The notes under the pieces: model-generated
What the model saw: the letters and a program-made list of their open reading frames with translations, nothing else
Told to the model about the DNA's origin: nothing
Databases searched by the model: none
Origin: Novosphingobium naphthalenivorans NBRC 102051
Lineage (GTDB): Bacteria > Pseudomonadota > Alphaproteobacteria > Sphingomonadales > Sphingomonadaceae
NCBI RefSeq assembly: GCF_001590985.1
Contig: NZ_BCTX01000025.1
Location: forward strand, 1-63,062
Reading direction: 5' to 3'
DNA: 63,062 nt
Translations under genes and position numbers: made by a program
Shown: piece by piece, positions 8,839 to 16,411 of the stretch
How positions within the stretch are numbered: position 1 is the first letter of the stretch
How the letters are laid out: each line of letters begins with the position of its first letter

Positions 8839-9099
8839 TCATCGCGCGCGCTCCTGGCGGGCCGCGTCGATCGCCCGCTCGATCGCGCCGCGCGCCATCG
8901 GACTGTTCGACCAGCAGCTTGCGCCCAGCATCGCCGCGATGCGCCGGCACACCTCGTCCGCGCCCTGGCACGCCAGGGCTTCCATGCTGGCGATGCCAAG
9001 CGTTTCCAGGCGCTCAAGAACCGTGGGGCCGACGCCTTTCACGGCCAGCAGCACGGCGCGGTCCTCGGCGCTGAACCGGGCAGGGGAGGGCGCGGTCAT
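8839..9099 (-). CDS. helix-hairpin-helix protein
   Basis: The 86-residue product contains a clear helix-hairpin-helix motif (LLAVKGVGPTVLERLETLGI), a sequence-independent DNA-backbone binding unit. An acidic helical tail follows (GADEVCRRIAAMLG, ARGAIERAIDAARQE). ATG 9099 was chosen because it overlaps the stop of the upstream gene (ATGA). Its own stop overlaps ATG 8842, the apparent original start of the recombinase. Such tight coupling suggests the protein works with the recombinase, perhaps as a DNA-binding accessory; this is inference. Confidence 0.7.
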   Translation of the reverse strand: MTAPSPARFSAEDRAVLLAVKGVGPTVLERLETLGIASMEALACQGADEVCRRIAAMLGASCWSNSPMARGAIERAIDAARQERAR

Positions 9100-9467
9100 T
9101 GCGCCGCCCTCTGCCACCGCGCCGGTTCGGGACGCGGCTTGGCGATCCATTGCTCTATTTTGGCGCAGACTTCTTCGTGCGGAATCCCCGGCCGCGGATC
9201 ATCTATCGCGGCCTGAATACGACGCCGCAGCAACTCGTCGCGTAGATCGCCGTGCGGCTCCATTTCGATGAAGTTCTGGACGGTCAGGAACACCGCCTCG
9301 GAAGGATCGGCAAACCTGCCCCGTTCGATCTGCTCCAACAGCCAGTCGGCCTGATCTTTGGTAAGATACGCCTCGAAGCGCAAGCCCCCGGCGCGGGCCT
9401 GGTCGCGCAGCGCCGCCGCTTGGGCGCGCTCGGCCGCGTTGTCGTCCAGAAGCTCGTCGTCGGTCAT
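9096..9467 (-). CDS. hypothetical protein, antitoxin-like/DNA-binding accessory
   Basis: A 123-residue, acidic and helical protein. The segment FEAYLTKDQADWLLEQIERGRFADPSEAVFL resembles ParD/CopG-type ribbon-helix-helix antitoxins, which combine a short beta strand with a segment ending in PSEAV. No toxin gene is adjacent. ATG 9467 is preceded by GGGAGG at 5 bp, which fixes the start against longer upstream readings. The gene overlaps the helix-hairpin-helix gene downstream by 4 bp and belongs to the recombinase operon. Confidence 0.6.
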   Translation of the reverse strand: MTDDELLDDNAAERAQAAALRDQARAGGLRFEAYLTKDQADWLLEQIERGRFADPSEAVFLTVQNFIEMEPHGDLRDELLRRRIQAAIDDPRPGIPHEEVCAKIEQWIAKPRPEPARWQRAAQ

Positions 9468-9504
9468 ATCGCCTCCCATTGATGGCGGTGGATCTCCGGC
9501 ACGT

Positions 9505-9873
9505 TTAAACGGCCTCGGCCGGGTCGCCACGATAGCGCACCCAAAGGTCGCCCATCGCGTCGCGGTAGCCCCAGGCATCGGCGTAGGTCGTCGACTCCTG
9601 CGCCAGATAGGCCATGATCGTAAGCATATCCTCGGCAATAACGGCATCGACGTTGCACAAGTGGATGATCGGGAAATGCCCGCACTCGTCGCCGTTCCAC
9701 CAGGCCAGGAGAAAATCCGCGACCTTCCATGATGCGCCGGTCTCGGCCGCGCGCGTCGGCGGCATGGCGATGGCGAGCAAGCGGCCGATCGCCGCGCCGG
9801 CCTCATCGAAGCTGACGTGCAGAATGACTGGGCGGCGCTGCGGGGGTGTCGTGGCCGAAGTGCCGGGGATCAT
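9505..9873 (-). CDS. hypothetical protein in the recombinase operon
   Basis: A 122-residue soluble protein with the segments WKVADFLLAWWNGDECGHFPIIH and DAVIAEDMLTIMAYLAQE. It looks like a conserved domain of unknown function seen in proteobacterial mobile elements. Its start overlaps the stop of the upstream small gene by 4 bp (ATGA), supporting both its reading frame and its start. There are no catalytic motifs that I can assign. Confidence 0.6.
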   Translation of the reverse strand: MIPGTSATTPPQRRPVILHVSFDEAGAAIGRLLAIAMPPTRAAETGASWKVADFLLAWWNGDECGHFPIIHLCNVDAVIAEDMLTIMAYLAQESTTYADAWGYRDAMGDLWVRYRGDPAEAV

Positions 9874-10052
9874 TTCGGTAACCCGTTTTCGTCGTAGAGC
9901 AATTCGGCATGGTCAACATAGGGACGCTTCACATGCGCCGCGGCGCGGTCGGCGATAGTCAGCAGCTCGGCGCTGCGCCCACGCCGGGATGGCCTCATGC
10001 CAGCCATGAACGCTTCGTCCATCGGCGGATTGTCGGGTAGTTCATCGGTCAT
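9870..10052 (-). CDS. small hypothetical protein, first gene of the recombinase operon
   Basis: A 60-residue product starting MTDELPDNPPMDEAFM. The start is chosen at 10052, where a purine-rich GGAGGCCCT-type ribosome site precedes ATG. It is coupled by a 4-bp overlap to the next gene. No family is recognised. Together with the four genes below it, it forms a compact leftward cassette ending in a recombinase. Confidence 0.5.
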   Translation of the reverse strand: MTDELPDNPPMDEAFMAGMRPSRRGRSAELLTIADRAAAHVKRPYVDHAELLYDENGLPK

Positions 10053-10083
10053 AGGGCCTCCATATCGGCGGCAAGCCATCTGC

Positions 10084-10365
10084 CTACAGATCGAGCTGCG
10101 AATGGGAGCCGAGACGGGCGAGGATCAGCCGGTCATCGTCAATGAGCCGGTAGATCAACACCAGGTCGGGCTTTACATGGCAGTCCCGATAGTCCTTCCA
10201 GTTGCCGGTCAAGGCATGATCCCGGTGCCGCGCTTCCAGCGGCGCATCCGTAGCCAGCGCCTCGATAATCCGCCGCAAATCGGTATCCAGCACATTGCGG
10301 CGCGGCCCTTTCGCCTCGCGCTTGAAGTCCCGGCGAAACGCCGTGGTGCGCTCAATCGTCCGCAT
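10084..10365 (-). CDS. yafQ: YafQ-family mRNA interferase toxin (RelE/ParE fold)
   Basis: The 93-residue product begins MRTIERTTAFRRDFKREAKG and ends with the segments GNWKDYRDCHVKPDLVLIYRL and LILARLGSHSQL. These are the hallmarks of YafQ toxins: the basic N-terminal helix, the HxxxD...Y core and the terminal GSHSxLF-like motif. YafQ cleaves mRNA on the ribosome and is neutralised by DinJ. ATG 10365 lies 14 bp inside the end of the antitoxin gene, so translation is probably coupled. A length near 92 residues is normal for the family, and all expected segments appear present, so the toxin is likely intact. Confidence 0.85.
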   Translation of the reverse strand: MRTIERTTAFRRDFKREAKGPRRNVLDTDLRRIIEALATDAPLEARHRDHALTGNWKDYRDCHVKPDLVLIYRLIDDDRLILARLGSHSQLDL

Positions 10366-10615
10366 GAAGATCGGCGAACAGCGCATCCACGGACGCAAAC
10401 CGCTCGAGGCCGCCGCGCTCGACCTCGGCGAAGGCGGCCAGCGTTTCCGCGTTGGGCTGGAACAGCGCCGCCGGAATCTCCTTGTCCTGCGCGATCCGGG
10501 TCATCAACACGCGCACCACGTCGCTGACCGTCAGGCCCGAAGCCCGAATAACCTGACTGGCCGCATCCTGAATGTCGCCAGGAACGCGAGCCTGCACCAT
10601 ACGGCTTGCCGCCAT
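10352..10615 (-). CDS. dinJ: DinJ/RelB-family antitoxin
   Basis: The 87-residue protein (MAASRMVQARVPGDIQDAA) has the RelB/DinJ ribbon-helix-helix N-terminus, with VQARVPGDIQ as the beta strand and ASGLTVSDVVRVLMTRIAQ as the two helices. The acidic toxin-wrapping tail is FADLHADD. The start at 10615 has AGGAG 7 bp upstream; an in-frame ATG at 10630 is less well placed. It would repress its own promoter through the palindromes at 10633-10659 and neutralise the downstream YafQ. Confidence 0.85.
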   Translation of the reverse strand: MAASRMVQARVPGDIQDAASQVIRASGLTVSDVVRVLMTRIAQDKEIPAALFQPNAETLAAFAEVERGGLERFASVDALFADLHADD

Positions 10616-10632
10616 GATAAACTCCTGCATCT

Positions 10633-10659
10633 GAAATCTGTATTTCAGTGTAATACACT
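10633..10659 (-). promoter_or_regulatory. two abutting palindromes, likely operator of dinJ-yafQ
   Basis: Directly upstream of dinJ two inverted repeats abut each other: GAAAT-CTGT-ATTTC (10633-10646) and AGTGT-AAT-ACACT (10647-10659). Their position over the expected promoter and their tandem arrangement are typical of autoregulated RelB/DinJ operators, in which ribbon-helix-helix dimers bind side by side. Confidence 0.6.
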
Positions 10660-11254
10660 TTGGGTGAAATTGCTAGAGGTGAATCCGGTTGCTGCATCGC
10701 ACCCTGACATTGAGAGGCGTCCTCGCCGGCTTCGAGCTTCGCCAACCAGGCATCGGCTTCCTCAAGCGTCAGATGCAGGCCCGTCTGCTGATATTCGTCC
10801 CACACCCGTATGGCGTCCTGGCGGAATGCCTCGCGCTTTTCCTCACGTTCGACATACTGTGCGATGGCTTCGCGCATGATCCAATGCGAGCTGCGTCGAC
10901 GCACTTCGGCCAGGTGCTGGACGCGCCCCTTAAGGGCGTCATCGAGTATGATTGATGTTGGCGCCACCATAGCGCGACCTCCGTAGCACCAGGCATACCT
11001 TGCGCTAAGCTACCTTATCTGGGCTGCGCCGACCAATTCTAGCGTCGACCGCGACGGCGAGTTCGATGTGTCCGCGTCAGTCTGGCTATGTCCGCTGTCA
11101 GGCTTCGTCAGGATGTTAGGGCCGGGGATTTCGGATGCTTTTCGGACCACATTCCCAGAAGGCGAGCACGTTTGCGGAATTCGTGCCCACCGAGGGTGAT
11201 AGCTTTGCGCCACTCTCCGCGCCCCTTCCCTAAGCTGCCGACGCCCGCCAACCC

Positions 11255-11806
11255 TCAAGGTGCAGCTCGCAAGGGCAGAGGCGTTCTGCGCCAGATCACA
11301 TAGCCGAATATTTCGCGCCGGTGGGCGCGCAGCTTGGGCCAAGGCCATCTCGTCTCGTGCCACCAGGCAATTCCGTGGCGATGGTCGTGCGCCTCGAGCC
11401 AGTCGCGGATCGCGGCGGGCGGCTCCGGCAGCTCCTGACCAGATTTCTCTTCGATGCGGTAGGACAGGAAAAAGGCGAGCCAGATGGCTATGGCCGCAAC
11501 AGGAGCCGCGGTCCAAAGCGGAACCTCTAGGATGAAGCCCAAATAGGGCGCGAGCGCGGTCGGCTCGAGCCATAGCATCCCATGAAACACGGCGATCGTT
11601 TCAGCGATCAGCATGAGCAGCATGCCGAGGTGCCGCACGAGCTGTCCGTGGTTGCCGGGCCGGCATCGGGCACGCTGATAGGCGATGATGGTGGCATCGA
11701 TCTGGCGGGCGCCGTCGCCAGGATCGTCGGGATTGAGGTGAGCGGCGAGCGCCGCATAATCGGCGGACCGGTCCTGCACAGCGTTATCCTCCAGACAGAA
11801 TGCCAT
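11255..11806 (-). CDS. membrane protein of unknown function
   Basis: A 183-residue protein with a hydrophilic N-terminus and two predicted transmembrane helices (LGMLLMLIAETIAVFHGMLW at about residues 60-80 and TAAPVAAIAIWLAFFLSY at about 97-117). A basic, Trp-rich C-terminal domain follows (WWHETRWPWPKLRAHRREIFG). I cannot assign a family. It lies 73 bp downstream of the stop of the PD-(D/E)XK-like gene, in the same direction, so co-expression is possible. The roughly 280 bp beyond its 3' end, towards 10971, hold no gene I can support. Confidence 0.65.
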   Translation of the reverse strand: MAFCLEDNAVQDRSADYAALAAHLNPDDPGDGARQIDATIIAYQRARCRPGNHGQLVRHLGMLLMLIAETIAVFHGMLWLEPTALAPYLGFILEVPLWTAAPVAAIAIWLAFFLSYRIEEKSGQELPEPPAAIRDWLEAHDHRHGIAWWHETRWPWPKLRAHRREIFGYVIWRRTPLPLRAAP

Positions 11807-11879
11807 GAACGGGCGATGAGAAAGCGGCAGGCGCCATCGGTCCGAGGCCGCTCTCTCGAAACGGAACGAGAGGGGCCGG

Positions 11880-13175
11880 TCACAAGCCGAACGCCTTCCG
11901 CACGAGCGGCGCGATCCGCGCCTCTTCCACGTCGTCCGGAGAGACGCACAGAACCGGGGCGATCTGCTGCATGCGGGGGTGGGTCACGGCTTTCGCGGCG
12001 AGATAGGTTTCATCGGTGGATCCCATTGCCTCGACGATGATCTCCCGCGTTTCGCCGGTGCTGCGCGAGCGCGCTTCCAACAGAAAATCCGGGCGGCATG
12101 ATCCGATTGGCGTGAGCGTGTCGAACACGGGCTTTTCGAGGAGAAGGTCGAGCCCTGCGCGATCGAAGGACCAGCGCAGCCGCAGCAGGTCACGCAGCAC
12201 CGCGCGCTCGAACTCGGAATCGACAGGGATGAAGCGCTTTCCCGAGTAGATCGGCTGGGCATAGCCGCGAAGCGGCGCATAGCCATGCGCTTCGGGATAT
12301 TGGCCCGCCACGACGATCGTCAGATAGGGGCCCTTGATCGTGTTCCCGCGGATCGAGGGGGACTGGACGCGGTTCGCCAGCACGACAGGATCGCTCCCGG
12401 CGACATGGATCGTCGAACCTTCGAACTTCTGCGTGAAGAGCGCGAGGAAGCCCTGGGGCGCATGCCCGGGCGGCCAGACTCGGGAGAGCTCGCGCAAGCG
12501 GGCATAGATGCGCTTGCTGTGGAGCGCCTGTGCATGCGTCCAGAGGGCACGGCCGAGCTCGATGCCCGGTGCGATTTCGACGCGCTGCGCCGCGATGGCC
12601 AGCGTCTTGAACTCGTCGCTGATCGAATGTTCCGGGTTCTCGTCGGAGAGGCAGAGCGTACGATTGAGACCGGAGAGGTTGATAAGACGCCAGAGCAATC
12701 GGGCGAGCCTTGGCACCGAGGCCTGGCGCGTTCTGTCGTCGCTGCTTTCCTCTTCGGGACGCTGCGCCAGCTTCTCGGGCGCCGGGCGCAGCACCTCGAA
12801 ATAGCCGGTCGGCGGATCGGCCGGGCTCTCCTGCGTTCGCACTTCGCTCAGCCGGTTGGTGGCCTGATCGCGGAAGAACGGGCAGTCCGCCCTGTGTTCG
12901 GGACGGTTAACGCTGGTGAGACGGCGCAGATAGTAGGTTTCTGCTTCCGACAGGAACGCCGGCGTCAGGATCGGGGGCGGAGCGTCGGCCGACAAACAGT
13001 CGCAGGCGATCCACCTCTCGCCGATGCGCGCCTGCTGGACAAGCATGATCCCCGCTTCCTCGTCGGCGCGCGAACCCTGTCCGACATACCAGCGGACGAG
13101 AGCCTCTCGGACGGGCGCGGGAAGCGCAATTCTCCCTGCGCGGGTCCCGTCCGTATTGCGCGGGATCAGCCACAT
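11880..13175 (-). CDS. large plasmid protein with C-terminal PD-(D/E)XK-like segment
   Basis: 431 residues, starting at ATG 13175 with GGAGG at a good distance. The N-terminal third (WLIPRNTDGTRAGRIALPAP, then a Cys-containing segment with TYYLRRLTSVNRPEHRADCPFF) is followed by a region shared with the protein at 43082-44002. The C-terminal part has RPDFLLEARS and REIIVEAMG, reminiscent of the D-x(n)-ExK core of PD-(D/E)XK nucleases, although a Lys is not clearly in place. I do not recognise a named family with confidence; DUF1173-like plasmid proteins are a possibility. It is divergent from the transglycosylase gene across 110 bp. Confidence 0.6.
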   Translation of the reverse strand: MWLIPRNTDGTRAGRIALPAPVREALVRWYVGQGSRADEEAGIMLVQQARIGERWIACDCLSADAPPPILTPAFLSEAETYYLRRLTSVNRPEHRADCPFFRDQATNRLSEVRTQESPADPPTGYFEVLRPAPEKLAQRPEEESSDDRTRQASVPRLARLLWRLINLSGLNRTLCLSDENPEHSISDEFKTLAIAAQRVEIAPGIELGRALWTHAQALHSKRIYARLRELSRVWPPGHAPQGFLALFTQKFEGSTIHVAGSDPVVLANRVQSPSIRGNTIKGPYLTIVVAGQYPEAHGYAPLRGYAQPIYSGKRFIPVDSEFERAVLRDLLRLRWSFDRAGLDLLLEKPVFDTLTPIGSCRPDFLLEARSRSTGETREIIVEAMGSTDETYLAAKAVTHPRMQQIAPVLCVSPDDVEEARIAPLVRKAFGL

Positions 13176-13285
13176 CGGCGCCTCCTGATCTTGATTTTTG
13201 AGGCTGACACTGCTCGGGCACGCGGATTGACAACCCGGCGGCCGCTGATCTTCCCTTGGCCTGTTTCGGTAGCAGGGAGGGTGCA

Positions 13286-14239
13286 ATGAGGGCGTTGGGG
13301 ATCGGTTTCGGCATTGTGGCGCTGGTCGTGTCGGGGGGCGCGGCAGCCCAGGGGAAAGAGGCCAAGCCCGCGCGCAGAGTGCAGCTCATCACGATGACCG
13401 CGCCCGGGCCGGAGAGCCGGCCGGATGCAGCCGCCGAACCCCCGAGCGTGCCCAACCCGGTGTCGACCGGTGCCCGTCCGCCGGACTTTCGGGTGCATGA
13501 CCTCAGCCGCCGGTGGGTGGAATTCCAGATGGCGAACAGCTTCACGAACAGCGGCGTTGCGCTCGAGCAGGCAGCAAGCGGAAGCGCCGGGAGTGAAGGC
13601 TCGGCCGCCTCCGCCGAATGGTTGCCGCCGGCGCCTGCCATCCCCGTTCCTGCGTGGATGCGCGGCGGCGCGAGCTTCGATTTCGCGGCCAATCGCTTCG
13701 AGCCAGGCTGCGGCGTCCTTCCCTATCGGCCGACAGGATTCTTGAGGGCGGACGCTGAGAGCAGGCGCGCCAGCTATTATCAGCTGATGAGCGGGATCGC
13801 GTGCGAATACGGCATTCCGGTCGGGTTGTTCGATGCGATGATCATTCGCGAAAGCCGCTATCGCACCGATGCGCTGTCGCCCAAGAACGCCTTCGGCCTG
13901 ACCCAGCTGATGCCCGGGACGGCTGCCTCGCTGGGAGTGAACCGCTATAGCGTCGAGGATAATCTGCGCGGCGGAGCGAGATATCTTCGCCAGCAACTCG
14001 ACAGGTTCGGCCATTATCATCTGGCGCTTGCCGCATACAATGCCGGGCCTGGCCGCGTCCGTGGCGGGCTCGTGCCGCGCATCGCCGAGACGCAGGCCTA
14101 TGTCGACAATGTCCTCATGAACTGGGCGCGCTTGAGCGGCGTCTACCGGCAAGCAACCGTGCTGCCGCGCCAGACCGCAAGCGTCTTCCCGCCTCGGTCG
14201 GTGCCGCCCGCGCGCGTCGCGAGCGTCTCGCTCTTCTAG
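13286..14239 (+). CDS. lytic transglycosylase (SLT family), secreted
   Basis: A 317-residue protein with a signal peptide (MRALGIGFGIVALVVSGGAAAQG). A Pro-rich linker leads to a C-terminal SLT domain. The catalytic Glu is in AMIIRESRYRTDA (about residue 189), followed by the family motifs NAFGLTQLMPGTA, NLRGGARYLRQQL and LALAAYNAGPGRV. Such enzymes open peptidoglycan locally for type IV secretion channels (VirB1/TrbN/F ORF169 equivalents). Its position just upstream of the transfer operon fits that role. GGGAGGG before ATG 13286 fixes the start. Confidence 0.9.
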   Translation: MRALGIGFGIVALVVSGGAAAQGKEAKPARRVQLITMTAPGPESRPDAAAEPPSVPNPVSTGARPPDFRVHDLSRRWVEFQMANSFTNSGVALEQAASGSAGSEGSAASAEWLPPAPAIPVPAWMRGGASFDFAANRFEPGCGVLPYRPTGFLRADAESRRASYYQLMSGIACEYGIPVGLFDAMIIRESRYRTDALSPKNAFGLTQLMPGTAASLGVNRYSVEDNLRGGARYLRQQLDRFGHYHLALAAYNAGPGRVRGGLVPRIAETQAYVDNVLMNWARLSGVYRQATVLPRQTASVFPPRSVPPARVASVSLF

Positions 14240-14279
14240 GAGCGCGGCGGGGAAGGGCCCGGCGCCGAATCCGGTCGGG

Positions 14280-14774
14280 CTAGATCCGGAAGTCATCGCT
14301 CTCGGCCAGGCGTGCACGGCGGGCCAGCTTGGCGCTCACCTCGTCCAGCAGTTTCCGGACGACGGCTCGCCTGACCGGCACCGCCCATTCCGGGCGGACT
14401 TCCGAGCCATCGATGCCTTCGAGTTCTTCGAGCAGAACGATCAGGCCTTCCGGCATGTCGACGAATGCGTCGCAGATCATTGTGAAGAGCACGTCATGGC
14501 GCTCGATCAGGGGCTGCGGGATCGTCCCGCTTGCCTTGATGCGCACATAGGCCGCGACGATGTCGGTTCCGAGCGCGTGCAGGATGATCTGAAGCTCGTC
14601 CACAGTCATGGGCGACCGCTTCGTGGGGTCGCTGTGCAGCAGCAGTCCCAGGCGCGTCTTGCTGATGCCGGTGAGGGCGGCGAGCTTGCGTTGCGGGATG
14701 TCCTTTCGGTCCATCATGCACCGAATGAGCGGTACGAAATCGCGCAGGATCGTTTCGTCATCCGGCTCGAGCAC
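14280..14774 (-). CDS. XRE-type HTH protein, possible transfer regulator
   Basis: A 164-residue protein whose N-terminal half contains a Cro/CI-type helix-turn-helix: RKDIPQRKLAALTGISKTRLGLLLH followed by the dimer-like segment MTVDELQIILHALG. The C-terminal half is helical and acidic (MPEGLIVLLEELEGID, then RRAVVRKLLDEVSAKLARRARL). It is convergent with the transglycosylase gene and read away from the transfer operon. It is therefore a candidate for the factor binding the palindrome array at 15523-15605; this is inference from position only. Confidence 0.7.
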   Translation of the reverse strand: MLEPDDETILRDFVPLIRCMMDRKDIPQRKLAALTGISKTRLGLLLHSDPTKRSPMTVDELQIILHALGTDIVAAYVRIKASGTIPQPLIERHDVLFTMICDAFVDMPEGLIVLLEELEGIDGSEVRPEWAVPVRRAVVRKLLDEVSAKLARRARLAESDDFRI

Positions 14775-14941
14775 GAACTATGATCCAGCTGTGGCGCGAG
14801 ACGACATTAGCCCCCGAACCTCCCCGTTAGGGGACAAGGCAAACACGGTGAATCCCGCTTTGCAAGCGTCGTTGGAGCCAGAGTGAGCGCAATATTCCAG
14901 CGCAGATACCGCGATATAGCTCGCGAAGATCGGGCGATTTC

Positions 14942-15391
14942 CTAGTTTAGCCGCGTGCTCGTGCGCCCCGGTTCGCCCCCGTCAAGGCGCTGCTCAAGCG
15001 ACAACCGGTCCAGTATCTGCGAGGTCTTGAGCTCGACGACATAGTCGAACAGCAGCGCCGAAAGCGCGTCGCCGATCGTCAGTGTGGTGTCGAGGCGGCG
15101 GCCGAGAGCCTGCCGCATTTCCTCAAGCGCCTGGGCATTCGCATCAGAGAGCGGAAGCCGGATTTTCACGTCGCCATGGGTCGGAATCGCCGCGAAATGC
15201 TCGCGCATCGTGCGCACTTCATGCCTGCCCGCGGCACCCGGTTCGGCGAGCCGCGCCGCGACCAGCGATACGAGCGTCTGATGCTCGTTCGTCTCATTGG
15301 AGAATAGGCGCAGGCACTCGGTGGTCAGCCGAAAGAGATATCCGGAGACATCGAGCACAAAGCCTTCGTGTTCGGCGGCCGTCGTCCCCAC
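14942..15391 (-). CDS. hypothetical helical protein upstream of the transfer operon
   Basis: A 149-residue, predicted all-alpha protein starting with GTG (MGTTAAEHEGFVLDVSGYLF). Segments include LFSNETNEHQTLVSLVAARL and DANAQALEEMRQALGRRLDTTLTIGDALSALLFDYV. The second is suggestive of a ribbon-helix-helix-like or dimerisation unit, though this is weak. It is divergent from the tra operon across 350 bp that contain the 22-bp palindrome array, so a regulatory role is plausible. No family is recognised. Confidence 0.5.
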   Translation of the reverse strand: MGTTAAEHEGFVLDVSGYLFRLTTECLRLFSNETNEHQTLVSLVAARLAEPGAAGRHEVRTMREHFAAIPTHGDVKIRLPLSDANAQALEEMRQALGRRLDTTLTIGDALSALLFDYVVELKTSQILDRLSLEQRLDGGEPGRTSTRLN

Positions 15392-15522
15392 GTCGAGATG
15401 AATCCTTCTTCCTGAAAGGCAGCATGGCGCTGACTACTGCGACGGAGCCTGGAGTCTCGATGGTTAATATCTGCTGAGTCGTAGCCCCGAGTCTACCGGG
15501 ACGCCACCAGCGCCGCAATTTC

Positions 15523-15605
15523 CGGGGCAAGTTGTCCCGCATTCCGGGCCAGTCTGCCCCGTAATCCGGGGCGCCATGCCCCGAATGAGCGGGCAGGCCG
15601 CCCGG
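15523..15605. promoter_or_regulatory. four palindromes on an exact 22-bp period upstream of the transfer operon
   Basis: Four inverted repeats of the form CGGG-N9-CCCG are centred at 15531, 15553, 15575 and 15597, so every spacing is 22 bp, about two helical turns. Units 1-3 are 17 bp (15523-15539, 15545-15561, 15567-15583); unit 3 is a perfect CGGGGC-GCCAT-GCCCCG. Unit 4 is CGGGC-AGGCC-GCCCG (15590-15604). A degenerate fifth half-site may follow at 15610. They lie between the divergent gene start at 15391 and the pilin gene at 15741, so they are likely cooperative binding sites for a regulator of transfer. Confidence 0.7.
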
Positions 15606-15740
15606 CGTTCGGGGGCAGGGCCTCGATCGGCGAAAGATTCTTCCCCCGTCACCCCGGCTGCCCGTGACGACCCGGCCGCGGGTTGGTCAGCTTTCCCTGG
15701 GCGCGGTTCTCGTCGCGTCTCCAATTGAAGGGAACCCAAC

Positions 15741-16061
15741 ATGCAGTCAGTCCTGAAAGAGACCGGGCGCGCAGAGTTGGCGATCGTCGTGATCGCCGCC
15801 CTCCTGTTCGCCTCCTTCTGGTTCGCCGGTCCGGCATTCGCCGGCGCCGACACGACCTTCGACACGGCGCTCAACAAGTTCACCGATTTCCTCGAGGGCT
15901 CGGGCGGCAAGATCATCACGGTGCTTTCGCTCGCGGGCGGCATCGTCGCGCTCGCCTCCGGTCGCTTCTCCATGGGCCAGATCGCCATCCCGGTCGGTGT
16001 CGGCGTCGGCGCCGGCACGGGCATTCCCATCGTCACGTCGACGGTCACCGCGACGATCTGA
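15741..16061 (+). CDS. traA: TraA-type conjugative prepilin
   Basis: A 106-residue protein with a long signal segment (LAIVVIAALLFASFWFAGPAFAGAD). A mature part of about 70 residues has two hydrophobic helices (ITVLSLAGGIVALASG and IAIPVGVGVGAGTGIPIV) separated by a short basic loop (GRFSMGQ). This is the architecture of TraA/VirB2/TrbC pilins, which polymerise into the transfer pilus. It is the first gene of the transfer operon and is preceded by a GAAGGG ribosome site. The assignment rests on architecture and position, since pilins vary in sequence. Confidence 0.8.
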   Translation: MQSVLKETGRAELAIVVIAALLFASFWFAGPAFAGADTTFDTALNKFTDFLEGSGGKIITVLSLAGGIVALASGRFSMGQIAIPVGVGVGAGTGIPIVTSTVTATI

Positions 16062-16119
16062 TCATTCCTGCGGTCGGGCGAAGTAGCAGCTTTGACCGAC
16101 CCAAGGAGAGGGTGGTGCA

Positions 16120-16410
16120 ATGGCGGCGGATAAGTACGTCATCCCGACTCATCTGGATGATCCCGAGCTGATCGGGCTGTGGACCCTGGATGAGTTCCTG
16201 GCGATGGTCATCCCCTTCGTCTGGGGGATTCTGTCTCAGCACATCCTCATCGGCATGTTGCTTTCGGGTGCGGGCTGGTGGGGTCTCAGAAAAGCGAAGG
16301 CAGGCCGGGCGACGTCATGGCTTCTCCATCTGGCCTACTGGTTTCTTCCGGCCGGCTTCACCGGTCTGAGAGCCACGCCACCCTCGTACCTTCGATTGAT
16401 GGCGGGGTGA
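16120..16410 (+). CDS. traL: TraL, pilus-assembly membrane protein
   Basis: A 96-residue protein with the typical TraL start (YVIPTHLDDPELIGLWTLDE), then two hydrophobic stretches (FLAMVIPFVWGILSQHILIGMLL and TSWLLHLAYWFLPAGF). TraL is the VirB3 counterpart at the inner membrane. It sits between pilin and TraE, as in F. An AAGGAGAGG ribosome site precedes the ATG. It ends 1 bp before traE begins. Confidence 0.9.
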   Translation: MAADKYVIPTHLDDPELIGLWTLDEFLAMVIPFVWGILSQHILIGMLLSGAGWWGLRKAKAGRATSWLLHLAYWFLPAGFTGLRATPPSYLRLMAG

Positions 16411-16411
16411 T

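Larger units (their letters stand above)
10209..10970 (-). pseudogene. CopG/ParD-like antitoxin whose 3' end is lost; frame runs into dinJ-yafQ
   Basis: Residues 1-84 (MVAPTSIILDDALKGRVQHL to WLAKLEAGEDA) form a complete ribbon-helix-helix antitoxin of the CopG/ParD type. A good ribosome site (GGAGGT, 8 bp before ATG) supports the start. After that, the frame carries no recognisable sequence and reads on through dinJ and into yafQ in the wrong frame. No partner toxin follows. The likely history is that a dinJ-yafQ cassette replaced the 3' end and the toxin. Whether the long read-through protein is made is unknown. Confidence 0.6.

Noticed and set aside
13166..14317. 383-codon minus-strand frame opposite the lytic transglycosylase
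   Set aside because: It is antisense to a clear SLT-domain gene with signal peptide; no support for the minus frame.
15521..15627. CRISPR array
   Set aside because: Units are 22 bp with the repeat core directly adjoining the next; there are no unique spacers and no cas genes.
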